Source: Cellvibrionaceae bacterium (GTDB taxonomy: Bacteria; Pseudomonadota; Gammaproteobacteria; Pseudomonadales; Cellvibrionaceae). From it: a DNA stretch of 33,449 bases. The notes below the pieces were generated by a model. It did no database searches. It was not told the DNA's origin and saw nothing but the letters and a program-made list of their open reading frames with translations. Each line of letters starts with the position of its first letter. The first letter of the stretch is position 1. Made by a program: the position numbers and the translations under genes. The stretch is from assembly GCA_024707385.1 (NCBI GenBank), contig JANPZW010000003.1, positions 1 through 33,449 of the forward strand. The letters are read 5' to 3'. Of the stretch, positions 17,388 through 27,275 are shown piece by piece.

Positions 17388-19388
17388 ATGCGAGCCCGTA
17401 AAGAACTAGCCAATGCCATACGCGCCCTGAGTATGGACGCCGTCCAGAAGGCCAAGAGCGGTCACCCGGGGGCTCCCATGGGCATGGCAGATATCGCCGA
17501 GGTGTTGTGGAACGACTTTATGGTTCACAACCCCGCCAACCCCAAGTGGCCCAACCGCGACCGCTTTGTGATGTCCAACGGCCACGGCTCCATGCTGGTC
17601 TATTCACTGCTCCATCTGACCGGCTATGACCTGCCGATGGAAGAGATCAAACAATTCCGCCAACTGCACTCCAAAACTCCAGGTCACCCGGAATACGGTT
17701 ACGCTCCCGGCATTGAAACCACCACCGGGCCTTTGGGCCAAGGTATTAGCAACGCGGTAGGTATGGCACTGGCGGAGAAAATTCTCGCCGCCCAATTCAA
17801 CCGCGACGGCCACGAGATCGTCGACCACTACACCTATTGCTTCCTCGGCGACGGCTGCATGATGGAAGGCATTTCCCACGAATCCTGTTCACTGGCTGGC
17901 ACCCTAGGCCTCGGCAAGCTGATCGCCTTCTATGACGACAACGGCATTTCCATCGACGGTCACGTGGAAGGCTGGTTCACCGACAACACGCCGATGCGCT
18001 TCGAAAGCTACGGCTGGCACGTGATCCCCAATGTGGACGGCCACGATAGCGCCGCCATCAAAGCGGCCATCGAACAGGCCCGCGGCGTGGCCGACAAACC
18101 CACCCTGATCTGCTGCAAAACCATTATCGGTTACGGCTCACCCAACAAATCCGGCAGCCATGACAGCCACGGTTCACCGCTCGGTGACGCCGAAATCGCC
18201 GCCACTCGAGAATACTTGAAGTGGGAGCACGTCCCCTTCGAAATCCCGGCGAACATCTACGCGGGTTGGGACGCCAAAGAAGCCGGCGCCGCCGCGGAAA
18301 AAGCCTGGAGCGAGAAATTCGCCACCTACCGCAGTGCCCATCCGGAACTGGCCGCCGAGTTCGAGCGCCGTGTGATCAAAGGTGAATTGCCAGCGGAATT
18401 CTCCGCCAAAGCCGACGCGTTTATCCGCGAATGTCAGGCCAAAGGCGAGAAGATCGCCACCCGTAAAGCGTCGCAAAACGCCATTGCCGCCTACGGCAAA
18501 CTGCTGCCCGAACTGCTCGGCGGCTCCGCAGACCTCGCCGGCTCCAACCTGACCTTGTGGTCCGGCTCCAAGCCCGTCACCAGCGAAGACGCCAGCGGCA
18601 ACTACATCTATTACGGTGTGCGTGAATTCGGTATGAGCGGCCTGATGAACGGCCTGGCGCTGCACGGCGGTTTCGTCAATTACGGCGCGACTTTCCTGAT
18701 GTTTATGGAATACGCCCGCAACGCCGTGCGCATGTCCGCTTTGATGGGCGTGCAGAACATTTTTGTCTACACCCACGATTCCATCGGTCAGGGCGAAGAT
18801 GGCCCGACTCACCAGCCGATCGAGCAGGTCGCCAACCTGCGCATGACGCCAAATCTGCACACTTGGCGCCCCTGTGACGCAGCCGAAACGGCGGTCGCGT
18901 GGAAATCCGCCCTCGAGCGCCGCAGCGGCCCCAGCGCCCTGGTCTTCACCCGCCAGAACGTAGATCCAATGAGCCGCGACGACGCCCAGGTCAACAAAAT
19001 CGCCAAAGGCGGTTATATCCTGCGCGACTGCGACGGCACCCCGGACGTGATCCTGATCGCCACCGGTTCTGAAGTGGGTGTCACCGTCAAAGCGGCGGAA
19101 CAACTCGCCAGCGAAGGCACCAAAGTGCGCGTGGTCTCCATGCCCTGCACCAACGTGTTCGACGAACAGGACGCGGCCTATAAAGAATCCGTCCTGCCCC
19201 TGGCCGTTACGGCCCGCGTCGCTGTGGAAGCGGCCCACGCTGACTACTGGTACAAATATGTCGGCATCGACGGTCGCATGGTGTGCATGACGGGCTTCGG
19301 CGAATCCGCCCCCGGTGATGTTCTATTGGACTATTTCGGTTTCACCGTAGAAAATATCGCCAATACCGCCAAGGAGCTGCTGGACTAA
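17388..19388 (+). CDS. tkt: Transketolase
   Basis: Thiamine-diphosphate enzyme of the non-oxidative pentose phosphate pathway, moving two-carbon units between sugar phosphates. 666 aa, full length. Features: [22 protein letters not shown] near the N-terminus, [18 protein letters not shown], the ThDP motif [12 protein letters not shown], then the pyrimidine-binding domain [47 protein letters not shown], and the C-terminal domain. The start at 17388 follows GAGAGGAG and matches family proteins; the open frame upstream to 17280 lacks such support. It lies upstream of pgk. In related bacteria a gap/epd gene often sits between the two but is absent here. Confidence 0.97.
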   Translation: MRARKELANAIRALSMDAVQKAKSGHPGAPMGMADIAEVLWNDFMVHNPANPKWPNRDRFVMSNGHGSMLVYSLLHLTGYDLPMEEIKQFRQLHSKTPGHPEYGYAPGIETTTGPLGQGISNAVGMALAEKILAAQFNRDGHEIVDHYTYCFLGDGCMMEGISHESCSLAGTLGLGKLIAFYDDNGISIDGHVEGWFTDNTPMRFESYGWHVIPNVDGHDSAAIKAAIEQARGVADKPTLICCKTIIGYGSPNKSGSHDSHGSPLGDAEIAATREYLKWEHVPFEIPANIYAGWDAKEAGAAAEKAWSEKFATYRSAHPELAAEFERRVIKGELPAEFSAKADAFIRECQAKGEKIATRKASQNAIAAYGKLLPELLGGSADLAGSNLTLWSGSKPVTSEDASGNYIYYGVREFGMSGLMNGLALHGGFVNYGATFLMFMEYARNAVRMSALMGVQNIFVYTHDSIGQGEDGPTHQPIEQVANLRMTPNLHTWRPCDAAETAVAWKSALERRSGPSALVFTRQNVDPMSRDDAQVNKIAKGGYILRDCDGTPDVILIATGSEVGVTVKAAEQLASEGTKVRVVSMPCTNVFDEQDAAYKESVLPLAVTARVAVEAAHADYWYKYVGIDGRMVCMTGFGESAPGDVLLDYFGFTVENIANTAKELLD

Positions 19389-19421
19389 GCAGCTCTCCGG
19401 CGCCCCGCTTTGTTTTCCTTG

Positions 19422-19450
19422 CCGCCCCTCTGGGGCGGTCTTTATTTTTA
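19422..19450 (+). terminator. Rho-independent terminator between tkt and pgk
   Basis: CCGCCCC/GGGGCGG stem with a 3-base loop, then TCTTTATTTTT. It sits 20 bases before the pgk start, so the two genes can be regulated apart, or transcription reads through in part. Confidence 0.8.
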
Positions 19451-19471
19451 ACACTTCCCCGGAGTACACCC

Positions 19472-20650
19472 ATGAACGTTAAGCTGATGTCCGCACTGGA
19501 CCTGAAAGGCAAGCGCGTCTTGATCCGTGAAGACCTGAATGTGCCCATCATGGACGGCAAGATCACTTCCGACGTGCGTATCCGCGCCTCTCTGCCCACC
19601 ATCGAACTGGCCCTTAAGGCTGGCGCCAAGGTTATTGTGATGTCCCACCTGGGACGCCCCACCGAAGGCGAATACGAGGAGCAGTACTCCCTCAAGCCCG
19701 TCGCCGCGCACCTGGGTGAATTGCTAGGCAAAAACGTTCCCGTTGAACGCGACTGGAAAAGCGGCCTGACGATGAAGGACGGCGATCTGGTGCTGCTGGA
19801 GAATGTGCGCTTCAACCTGGGCGAAACCTCCGATGACGAAGGCCTGGCCAAAGCCTACGCCAACCTTTGCGACATCTTCGTCATGGACGCTTTCGGCACC
19901 GCTCACCGCGCCCAGGCCTCCACCCACGGCGTCGCCAAGTTCGCGCCAGTCGCCTGCGCCGGCCCGCTGCTCGCCAGCGAACTCGAAGCCCTGGAAAAAT
20001 CCCTCGCCAACCCGGCGCGCCCGATGGTGGCCCTGGTGGGCGGCTCCAAAGTGTCCAGCAAGCTGCTGGTGCTCGACGCCCTGTCGAAAATCGCCGATGT
20101 TTTGGTTGTCGGCGGCGGCATTTCCAATACCTTCGTCGCCTCCGCTGGCAACGAAGTGGGCAAATCCCTCTATGAAAAAGACCTGATCCCCGAAGCCCAG
20201 CGCCTGCGCGAAGCGACCCAAGTGGTGTTTGCGGAAGATGTCACCGTGACCAAAGTCGGCTTCAAAGAGTGGAAACACGATTCCGCGACCCAGGTGAAAA
20301 AGGTCAACGAGATCGCTCCGGACGAAGAGATTATCGATTACGGCCCGCAAACTGCCGCCAAAGTCGCTGAGATTCTGAAAAATGCCAAAACCATTATGTG
20401 GAACGGTCCCTGCGGCGTATTCGAGTTCGACGCCTTCGCCAAAGGCACCGAAACCATCGCCCGCGCCATTGCTGAAAGCGACGCTTTCTCCATTGCCGGC
20501 GGCGGCGACACTCTGGCGGCCATCGACAAATACGGCCTGGCCGACCAGATCTCCTACATCTCCACTGGCGGCGGCGCCTTCCTGGAGTATGTAGAAGGCA
20601 AAGCTCTGCCAGCGGTACAGATTTTGGAATCGCGGGCGAAGGAAGACTAA
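19472..20650 (+). CDS. pgk: Phosphoglycerate kinase
   Basis: Glycolytic/gluconeogenic enzyme converting 1,3-bisphosphoglycerate and ADP to 3-phosphoglycerate and ATP. 392 aa, typical length. Signature [13 protein letters not shown] near residue 15, SHLGRPTEG, the hinge region [15 protein letters not shown], the nucleotide-binding segment ending [15 protein letters not shown], and the [13 protein letters not shown] phosphate-binding loop. The start ATG lies 7 bases after a GGAG site. Strong terminator downstream. Confidence 0.97.
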   Translation: MNVKLMSALDLKGKRVLIREDLNVPIMDGKITSDVRIRASLPTIELALKAGAKVIVMSHLGRPTEGEYEEQYSLKPVAAHLGELLGKNVPVERDWKSGLTMKDGDLVLLENVRFNLGETSDDEGLAKAYANLCDIFVMDAFGTAHRAQASTHGVAKFAPVACAGPLLASELEALEKSLANPARPMVALVGGSKVSSKLLVLDALSKIADVLVVGGGISNTFVASAGNEVGKSLYEKDLIPEAQRLREATQVVFAEDVTVTKVGFKEWKHDSATQVKKVNEIAPDEEIIDYGPQTAAKVAEILKNAKTIMWNGPCGVFEFDAFAKGTETIARAIAESDAFSIAGGGDTLAAIDKYGLADQISYISTGGGAFLEYVEGKALPAVQILESRAKED

Positions 20651-20672
20651 ATTTCTCCGCCTCCGGTAAATT

Positions 20673-20705
20673 AAAAAGCGAAGTGGCGACACTTCGCTTT
20701 TTTTA
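20673..20705. terminator. Rho-independent terminator after pgk
   Basis: AAGCGAAGTG/CACTTCGCTT stem with GCGA loop, flanked by an A5 tract on the left and a T tract on the right, so it could work in both directions. It ends pgk transcription. Confidence 0.88.
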
Positions 20706-20937
20706 TGTCCGTGAACTTTTTATTCCCGTGAGCTATTTTTTTCCCGTGAAAAAATCACAGAACTCGGTGTGCAAATCGATTAACGTCAATCCCATAGCAG
20801 TACTTAATCGCAGCAAATCGCCAAATGAAATAATTCCTGGCGACCTTATTTTCCATAATGTCTAACCGATTCAATACGCGCTCCTAAGCTTTGTATATGG
20901 CGCGTTGACGGCTCACCCAACCGAATGGAGACGGAGC
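20706..20937. other. Spacer between pgk and the PilZ gene with short repeats
   Basis: No gene supported. CCGTGA recurs at 20709, 20726 and 20744 (17- and 18-base steps, each in a T-rich setting), which might be protein-binding sites on about the same face every two turns. GGAG at 20927-20930 is the ribosome binding site of the next gene. Confidence 0.4.
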
Positions 20938-22749
20938 ATGGAAATCACGCTAATCGACATTCTTGTATCCCTGGCGGTCGCCTATTTTTTCCTGCTGCCG
21001 AGTTTCAATCATTGGCCGCCGGAAGAGCGCGACCAATTTACCGGCAAACCGCAAAACTACATCAGCAACCAGCGCTATTTCCTGTTCGGCTCCATCTACG
21101 TGCTGTCCTATTTGTTATTCGCCTACGCCATTCGCCAGGCGGGATTTCTCGGGGCATTGCTGGCATCGGGCAGCGCCGCGGACAGCACGGGTCTGCTGCA
21201 CACCTTGCGCCAAGTACTGGGAGATAACTCTCTCGCCGCCGCAACGGTGTTGCTGGTGGGCGGTATCAAACTGGTGCCGCGAATGCGGGATCTGGATGAA
21301 AAATGGCGCGGCTACCTGTTGGATCTGGCCCGCGTGCCTAAAGACGCACTGGATCTGAAATACAGTGTCCTCACCGCGCTGGAACACGGCCTGCCCACCC
21401 AGAATCTGCTGGAGAACCTCAGCAAGCGGGATCACCACGTCTACTGGCGGGACTTCGACGTCGCCCAAGCGGGCTTCGATGCGCACAGTGAGCTCAAATT
21501 ACTGCTGTTGAAAAATGCTTATCTCGCTCAGGCCAATCGCGGTTTCGATTTAAGTCCGTCGGATCGACAGGATCTGACGGTGATAGATGAACTGATTAAT
21601 ACAACCGCCACGGATTTACCATCACTGGATTTTGAGAAAAATCCGGATGAGCTCTACCAATATAAAAGCCTGCTCACCAACAACCTGAAAAAACTGGCCG
21701 AGATGCTGGCGCGTAATACCGTCAAGAGCCACGCCAACCGCGCAGCACAATTAGTGAGAATCCGACAGTTAGGGCTGGAAATCGATTATACGGATCAGCA
21801 GGACCTGAAGTCGCAACTGCTAAAACCCGCGACCATGATCATTTTCGGGCTCCTGGCGATCAATCTGGTGGTGATCAGCGCGGGACTGCAACTTTTCGAT
21901 TGGTTGAAAATAGGCCCGCCTTCCGATTTGGAGTCCTGGTTCACCCACCAGCGGGCAATCCGTTGGGCGATGGGCTCCTGGGTTTCCCTGTCGGTCGCCA
22001 TATTTTTCGGTTTATTTTTCCATGAAACCATGAGCCGTCAATCCGGTAAAAACAATGTGCTAGGCCACCTGCTTGCATTTTGTTTTTCTGCACTGGGATC
22101 AGGCTTGTATTTTCTCGTGAGCAGCGCCAATTTCTCTGCGGCGCATCTGTGGTTGTCCGCATCTTTCGGCATTATGGCGACAGTGACCATCCACAGCTGC
22201 TCGGTGGATGCGTTCAATGAAAATGAAATTCGTAAAAATGCCGCTTTGACGGGCCTGAGCTATGGCGGGATTGTCGCGGTCTTGCAGGCACTTATTATTG
22301 CGACCCTGCACGGCCCGGAAAATCTGGTGATACGCGATGCGCTGGTCTGGTTCACCTTTGGTTTTATCAAAGCCTTTCCGGTGGCCTTTCTGGTGGCCTA
22401 TACACTGATGAATTTTCAGATGCACAAATCTTTCGAGGGGCGCCGCAAATCTCCCCGGATACCCTACCACAAACGCATCAGCGGCTTGTGCAATCAAGCC
22501 CGCACCGACATTCTGGTAAAAAATATTTCCTGCGGTGGCGCCCTTGTGCGCTTTCCGGAAAAGCAGACATTGAGTACCGGCATGCCTGTCATTCTCGACT
22601 TTGATTTTTCTCCCGTGCCGGGAGAAATCATCTGGACCGACGCGCACCTCGCCCGCATCCGCTTCGATCCCACATCACCTGCGCTGATTCCACTGCAGGA
22701 GAAAATGCAGGAGTCCATTGGCATGCGTTACCATCTGGCGGCCGCGTAA
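20938..22749 (+). CDS. Membrane protein with C-terminal PilZ (c-di-GMP-binding) domain
   Basis: 603 aa. The N-terminal part has membrane segments (LIDILVSLAVAYFFLLP, LFGSIYVLSYLLFAYAI, AATVLLVGGIKL), then a charged, probably cytoplasmic region (about 110-290), then a second hydrophobic block with about six segments (TMIIFGLLAINLVVISAGL through FPVAFLVAYTLMNF). The last 100 residues are a PilZ domain with the c-di-GMP motifs RxxxR (RKSPR) and NxSxxG (NISCGG). The start at 20938 follows GGAG by 7 bases; an in-frame codon at 20905 is less likely. I do not recognise the membrane part. It probably senses c-di-GMP at the inner membrane and controls an envelope process; its neighbours do not reveal which. 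Confidence 0.8.
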   Translation: MEITLIDILVSLAVAYFFLLPSFNHWPPEERDQFTGKPQNYISNQRYFLFGSIYVLSYLLFAYAIRQAGFLGALLASGSAADSTGLLHTLRQVLGDNSLAAATVLLVGGIKLVPRMRDLDEKWRGYLLDLARVPKDALDLKYSVLTALEHGLPTQNLLENLSKRDHHVYWRDFDVAQAGFDAHSELKLLLLKNAYLAQANRGFDLSPSDRQDLTVIDELINTTATDLPSLDFEKNPDELYQYKSLLTNNLKKLAEMLARNTVKSHANRAAQLVRIRQLGLEIDYTDQQDLKSQLLKPATMIIFGLLAINLVVISAGLQLFDWLKIGPPSDLESWFTHQRAIRWAMGSWVSLSVAIFFGLFFHETMSRQSGKNNVLGHLLAFCFSALGSGLYFLVSSANFSAAHLWLSASFGIMATVTIHSCSVDAFNENEIRKNAALTGLSYGGIVAVLQALIIATLHGPENLVIRDALVWFTFGFIKAFPVAFLVAYTLMNFQMHKSFEGRRKSPRIPYHKRISGLCNQARTDILVKNISCGGALVRFPEKQTLSTGMPVILDFDFSPVPGEIIWTDAHLARIRFDPTSPALIPLQEKMQESIGMRYHLAAA

Positions 22750-22761
22750 AATCTGAAAGAT

Positions 22762-22802
22762 CGCGGAGAATTGCAACAACGCGGATAAATTAATTCTCCG
22801 CG
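22762..22802. repeat. Perfect 11-bp inverted repeat at a convergent gene end
   Basis: CGCGGAGAATT (22762-22772) and AATTCTCCGCG (22792-22802) with a 19-base loop. It lies between the PilZ stop and the binding-protein stop, and the right arm includes the last codons of the latter. Neither side has a long T tract. It may act as a shared terminator or 3-prime stabiliser. Confidence 0.65.
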
Positions 22803-23681
22803 AACTTCTGTTTTACTTTTTCGAACCATTCTTTAGTGAACCAAAGCTCCTCGTCTTCAATGGTCAGGCCAGGGTAGTCAATGGAGATCACTTTGCGCTG
22901 CATGAGATCCAGCTGGGCAATCGGGGCACCGAAATTCTCGAAAAACAATGCATCGAAACTGCCATCGGCAAAACTTTTTTTCAGGCCGCGTTCGATTATC
23001 TTTGCCAGCGCGGGATTATCCTTGGCGACAAAAAAAATAATAGGCAGCGGGATAGCGCAGAATCAGGCTTTTCTCAATCACCAGCCCCCGGGCGACGGAT
23101 TCCTTTTGTTCCGCGGAAATTTCCAGGATGGAGCGAGGAAAAACCTGGGCGCGATTTAACGCAACCATGCGGAAAAGGCCCGCCCAATTGGAGGATGTCT
23201 CCACCGCAAAGCCGTTTTTCAGCAGTACCTGAGCGTCCGGCCAATCGTGGCCCTGCACGAAAATAAGTGGTTTCAGATCCGCGGCGGAAGAGACTTTGTC
23301 AAACACCGGTTGCTTGTCGGGGCGGATAAAAAACGCCCGCCACCCTATGGCGCCTTTATCGAGCGGAATTCTGATAGGAAGCAACTGCTGCTCCCGCTCG
23401 GGAGTGGTATTGAGCCAGTGGATATCGTACTGATCCGACTCAATCAGCAGCACACTGCGCTTTTCGCTGTAATCCGGCAGCTTTACTTCAACCAATTCAT
23501 ACTCTTCTCCGGCACGCTCCAGCGCCATTTTTAATAACGATACGAAATATGCGTCCCGCTTCGAATAATATTCATGCTGCACGGCCGGGTAGCGCACCCT
23601 GAGCTTGTCCTGCGCCACCACGTGATTCAAAGGCGTAAGCACCAGCAAACAAGCCAGGCTCAGGGTCAGTCGGGCCAACAT
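22790..23681 (-). CDS. Periplasmic solute-binding protein (SBP_bac_3-like), frameshifted
   Basis: Signal MLARLTLSLACLLVLTPLNHVVAQ, then KLRVRYPAVQHEYYSKRDAYFVSLLKMALERAGEEYELVEV and a two-lobed binding-protein pattern. The frame breaks in the A8 run at 23030-23037 (plus strand). With one base removed the protein runs on as YYFFVAKDNPALAKIIERGLKKSFADGSFDALFFENFG and ends at 22790, for 296 aa. The start at 23681 follows GGGGG by 7 bases. No transporter permease or ATPase is adjacent. Instead it is divergent from a hybrid histidine kinase, suggesting a sensory role as a ligand-binding partner; this is inferred from context only. Confidence 0.8.
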
Positions 23682-23827
23682 GTTAATTCCCCCAAATAAG
23701 ATTAAAAAAAGCATAGCATTACAGCTAAAATTGGAACAAACAAAGTCCAAGTCGGAATCCAGGCATAGACTCCTCGGGAGTCGTTTTGTTAATTGAATTA
23801 AGGATATTGGCCATTTCTACTACAGAT

Positions 23828-25880
23828 ATGTCCCCATCCGGCAGGTCTGTCCCTCGATCTCTTGCCGCAAACCTTGTCCGCACTGTTCTGGCGATTTATC
23901 TCAGCCTTGCGTTGCTTTTGACCATCGGCCAATTGGTCCTCGAATACGATAACGAAAAACACAGATTGACCAAAGAGATCGAAAGTGTCGCCAAAACCTT
24001 CAATCCGATTATTTCCAAAGCCTTGTGGAATGTGGACGAGGAGCAGACCCAGGCGTCATTGCACGGGGTACTCGGTATCAACTACGACGTGCTGAACGCG
24101 CAGTTGCTCGATACGGAAGGGCGCGTTTTATATGACTTTTACTCCGATGCCCATAAAAATCCGCGTTTCACAGACTGGCCCGTCATCCGCCAGCTCACCG
24201 CCTGGTTTTTGGAGGAATACCGTTTCGAATACGACTTGTATTACGCCAGCGATTTCACCGCGGAACATAAAATTGGCGAGCTGGTGCTGCAAAGCAATTC
24301 CAACGTGGTATTCAATCGCGCGGCGCACACATTTCTGATCACCATCATCAGCGCAATTTTCAAAACCACTCTGTTGGCGATGATTTTTTTATTGGATTAT
24401 GCACTTCATGGTCGGGCGCCCACTGAAGCAGATCACCAGCGCCATGCAGAGCCTTCACCCAAAAGACAGCGGCGGGGCGCCGCGCGCCGATTTCCGCCGC
24501 GGGCTTCTGCAGCGCAACGATGAATTGGGAGCCATGGCAAAAACGTTTACGGGCCTGGTGAAGTCGCTGCAGGAAAAGGACCAGGAAATAAACGCTCATG
24601 CCAACGAGCTGGAGGCGAAAGTGCTTGAGCGCACGCAACAACTTGAGCGCGCCTCCCAAACCAAAAGTGATTTTCTGGCATCGGTTAGCCACGAAATCCG
24701 CACCCCGATGAATGGCATTATCGGTTTGGCAAACCTCCTGGAGGAAACCCAATTAAATGCGCAGCAGCGGCAATATGTGCAGGTGATTCAAAACTCCGGC
24801 CAGGCGCTGATTCACATCATCAATGACATTCTGGACCATTTGAAAATTGAGTCGAAAAAAATTGAACTGGAAAACGCCGTTTTTGATCTACACGGAATTT
24901 TTACCGAATGCGTAGCGCTGTTCGAGTACCAGGCGCGAGAGTCTAGAATCCAGGTGAGCGCTGATTTCGCGCCGGATTGTCCGCCCTATGTATACGGAGA
25001 CTCCAGCCGATTGCGCCAGGTTTTTCTGAATATTCTGGGCAACGCATTCAAATTCACTCCGCGCGGTTCCATCGATATCAAGGCGCAAAGCACGTCTCTG
25101 CCTAACGGAAAAGTCATGGTGGAAATTTCCGTCTCGGATACCGGCATCGGAATCGAACCCGCTCAATTGCCGCGCCTGTTCCAACCCTTCAGCCAAGCCG
25201 ACAGTTCCACCACCCGCCGTTTTGGTGGCACGGGCCTCGGCCTTGCCATTTGTAAACAACTGGTGGAATTAATGGGCGGCACCATAGGCGTTGACAGCAA
25301 ACCCGGGCAAGGCTCGCGCTTCTGGTTTACCATTCCATTTTTGCCGGCAACACCCGCTGCTGACGTCACACCTTTACTTGACGTCACACCCTCACTTGAC
25401 GTCACAGATTCACGAAGATATGTCACACGTTTACTAAGAACAGCAAACGCTCGCAAAGCAGAATATCCCGATCTTGCAGAGCTGCAGGTTCTTGTGGCGG
25501 AGGACAATCCGGTAAATCAAATGGTGATCGTCGGTCATTTGAAAAAATACTGTATCGCGCCGGTGATAGTGGAGAACGGCAGGCAAGCCATCGATTACTG
25601 TGCACACCATCCGGCGACGCTGGACCTGCTGCTAATGGACGTGGAAATGCCAGAAGTCGACGGTTGGCGCGCGGCGGAAACACTGCGGAATATGGATATG
25701 CGCGACCGCAATGGAGCGCCGCTGCAAATCTTCGCCATGACCGCCCACGCCATGAGTAATTACACAGAAAAAGCCCTGCAACACGGCATGAATGGTTTAT
25801 TGGCAAAGCCCATAGACACGCGCAAACTTCACCAAGTCCTGCTGGATGCCTTTAACCGCCGGCCAAGCGCTGATACGTGA
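23828..25880 (+). CDS. Hybrid sensor histidine kinase (TM-HAMP-HisKA-HATPase-REC), frameshifted
   Basis: 683 aa after correction. A membrane segment (about 17-37), a periplasmic sensor region (about 40-170), a second membrane segment, HAMP ([14 protein letters not shown]), a coiled coil, HisKA with the phospho-acceptor His in [12 protein letters not shown], HATPase with N box LGNAFKFT, G1 SDTGIGI, F box LFQPFSQAD and G2 [10 protein letters not shown], then a receiver domain ([11 protein letters not shown], acceptor Asp in [14 protein letters not shown]). The frame breaks in the T7 run at 24384-24390, inside the second membrane segment. Dropping one T joins [18 protein letters not shown]. The start is weakly supported. 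No Hpt or separate response regulator is adjacent. Confidence 0.9.
25361..25404 (+). repeat. 18-base tandem repeat in the kinase-receiver linker
   Basis: Units begin TGACGTCACA at 25361, 25379 and 25397: two full 18-base units and a partial third. They encode [17 protein letters not shown] in the linker between the ATPase and receiver domains. Each unit starts with the palindrome TGACGTCA. Unit number could vary between strains. Confidence 0.75.
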
Positions 25881-25954
25881 TGCCAGATTAGCCCGTTGGG
25901 CAGAGGATAATGCTAATGTGCGCGGCCACCGGAATAACTGACTTGGAGAAAACC

Positions 25955-26514
25955 ATGCAAATCCGCCTTGCCAACGCCAGTGATATTCCCGCCGTGTTGG
26001 CGCTTCATCAACGTTATCATCTGAGCAGCATTCACCCGGACGATCTCGCCCACGGTTTTGTCACTACCGCGTTCACCAATGCACAACTGCAATACTTGAT
26101 CGAGGTGGAAAAAGGGCTTTTTATCGCTTGCGAGGGGAATGCGGTGGCGGCTTACGTGATGGCGGCATCCTGGCAATTCTGGTCCCAGTGGCCGATGTTC
26201 GTGCATATGATCGAGGGCCTGCCCTACCTCGACTATCGCGGCCAGTCACTCACCTTGAAAATTCCTATCAATACGGCCCAGTCTGCGTCGACGGAGCCTA
26301 TCGCGGTACCGGTTTACTGGAGCGCATGTTTGAATATTCGCGGCAACAAATGGCACCGCGCTATTCTTATCTGGTCACTTTCATCAACAAGAAAAATCCC
26401 CGCTCCTTCGCCGCGCACACCCGCAAAATCGGCTTGGAAGTGATCGCGGAATTCACCTTTAACAATAATGAATTTTACGAGCTGGCTTACCCGGCAGATC
26501 GCCCTTTGAAATGA
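25955..26514 (+). CDS. GNAT-family N-acetyltransferase, frameshifted
   Basis: Acetyl-CoA-dependent acetyltransferase of 186 aa after correction. Starts MQIRLANASDIPAVLALHQRYH with GGAGAAAACC just upstream. Mid-part KGLFIACEGNAVAAYVMAASW. The acetyl-CoA loop region is CVDGAYRGTGLLERMFEYSRQQ, followed by YLVTFINKKNPRSFAAHTRKIGLEVIAEF. The frame breaks near 26253-26256: adding one base (for example a third C in the CACC stretch) gives RGQSLTLENSYQYGPVCVDG. Uncorrected, the first frame runs to 26443 as unrelated sequence. Unlike most breaks in the window this one is not in a long homopolymer. The substrate is unknown. Confidence 0.82.
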
Positions 26515-26532
26515 ATTTTTCCGGGCAGAAAA

Positions 26533-27234
26533 TTACTCCCGACGCACATATTCGACGAAATATTTCAGTAATTCCGCAGCCGATGGCGTCGCGGTGACAG
26601 AGGCCTGCATCGCGGGCGAAATTTTTCCGTCACGCTGCAGAAGATCGATATAAAGCTGCATCACCGTTTCATTAAACTCCGGATGAAATTGCACGCCCCA
26701 CACATGCGTCCCCACACGGTAGCACTGGTGGCGGTCGCCAGCGCTGGAGCCCAACAATATCGCCTGCGGCGGCAGCTTCTCCACCGACTGGGCATGAACC
26801 AGATTTGCGGCGAACGTGTCAGGGAGTTTGCTAAAGAGCGGATCGCTGCCCGCAGCCTGCTTCAGCTCGATCAAATGACTGCCCAGCTCGATTCCATCGG
26901 AGCGAAATCCCACCTGTCCACCCAACGCATGCGCGATTAATTGATGGCCATAACAAATCCCCAATAAAGGGAGACCTTTCGCAGACGCTTGCCTGATCCA
27001 GGCCGCCAGAGCCTCACTCCAAGATTCGCGATCCGTCACCATTGCGTGCGAGCCGCTAATCACTGCTCCCACCAGCGTCGCAGGTTCAGGCAGCGGCTCA
27101 GTGGCCGCATTCAAGTATTGTACGTTGTGCTCGCCCAATCCCGACGCAATCCATTGACCGAAATCCCCGTAACGAGACGTAATTTCTGCAAAAGAACTTC
27201 CGGCGGAAATAATCAAAATAGGTTTACTGGACAT
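26533..27234 (-). CDS. Class I glutamine amidotransferase (GuaA/GATase1-like)
   Basis: A 233-aa stand-alone glutaminase domain. Catalytic Cys in LLGICYGHQLIAHALGG, and the His-Glu pair in VWGVQFHPEF. The oxyanion region ISGSHAMVTD precedes the nucleophile. The family includes glutamine-hydrolysing proteins that act on gamma-glutamyl compounds as well as GMP-synthase-like domains; no synthetase partner adjoins it, so the substrate is open. The start at 27234 (MSSKPILII) gives the normal family beginning; an upstream in-frame codon at 27273 adds an unlikely leader. Confidence 0.88.
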   Translation of the reverse strand: MSSKPILIISAGSSFAEITSRYGDFGQWIASGLGEHNVQYLNAATEPLPEPATLVGAVISGSHAMVTDRESWSEALAAWIRQASAKGLPLLGICYGHQLIAHALGGQVGFRSDGIELGSHLIELKQAAGSDPLFSKLPDTFAANLVHAQSVEKLPPQAILLGSSAGDRHQCYRVGTHVWGVQFHPEFNETVMQLYIDLLQRDGKISPAMQASVTATPSAAELLKYFVEYVRRE

Positions 27235-27275
27235 AGGGTTACCTAATGAAAAACGGAGCGTATTCCGCTCCACAG

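Noticed and set aside
18174..19238. Long minus-strand open frame opposite transketolase
   Set aside because: Antisense shadow of tkt with biased composition (Gly, Phe, Asp); no start signal.
19724..20692. Minus-strand open frame opposite pgk
   Set aside because: Same reason: mirror of codon usage in pgk, and it would begin inside the terminator.
20683..20865. 60-codon frame after pgk
   Set aside because: Begins within the terminator stem and lacks a ribosome binding site.
23786..23827. Earlier starts for the histidine kinase (TTG at 23786 or 23807)
   Set aside because: The only Shine-Dalgarno-like AAGGA lies too close (2 bases) to the TTG at 23807; the ATG at 23828 gives the normal short cytoplasmic N-terminus, though support is weak.
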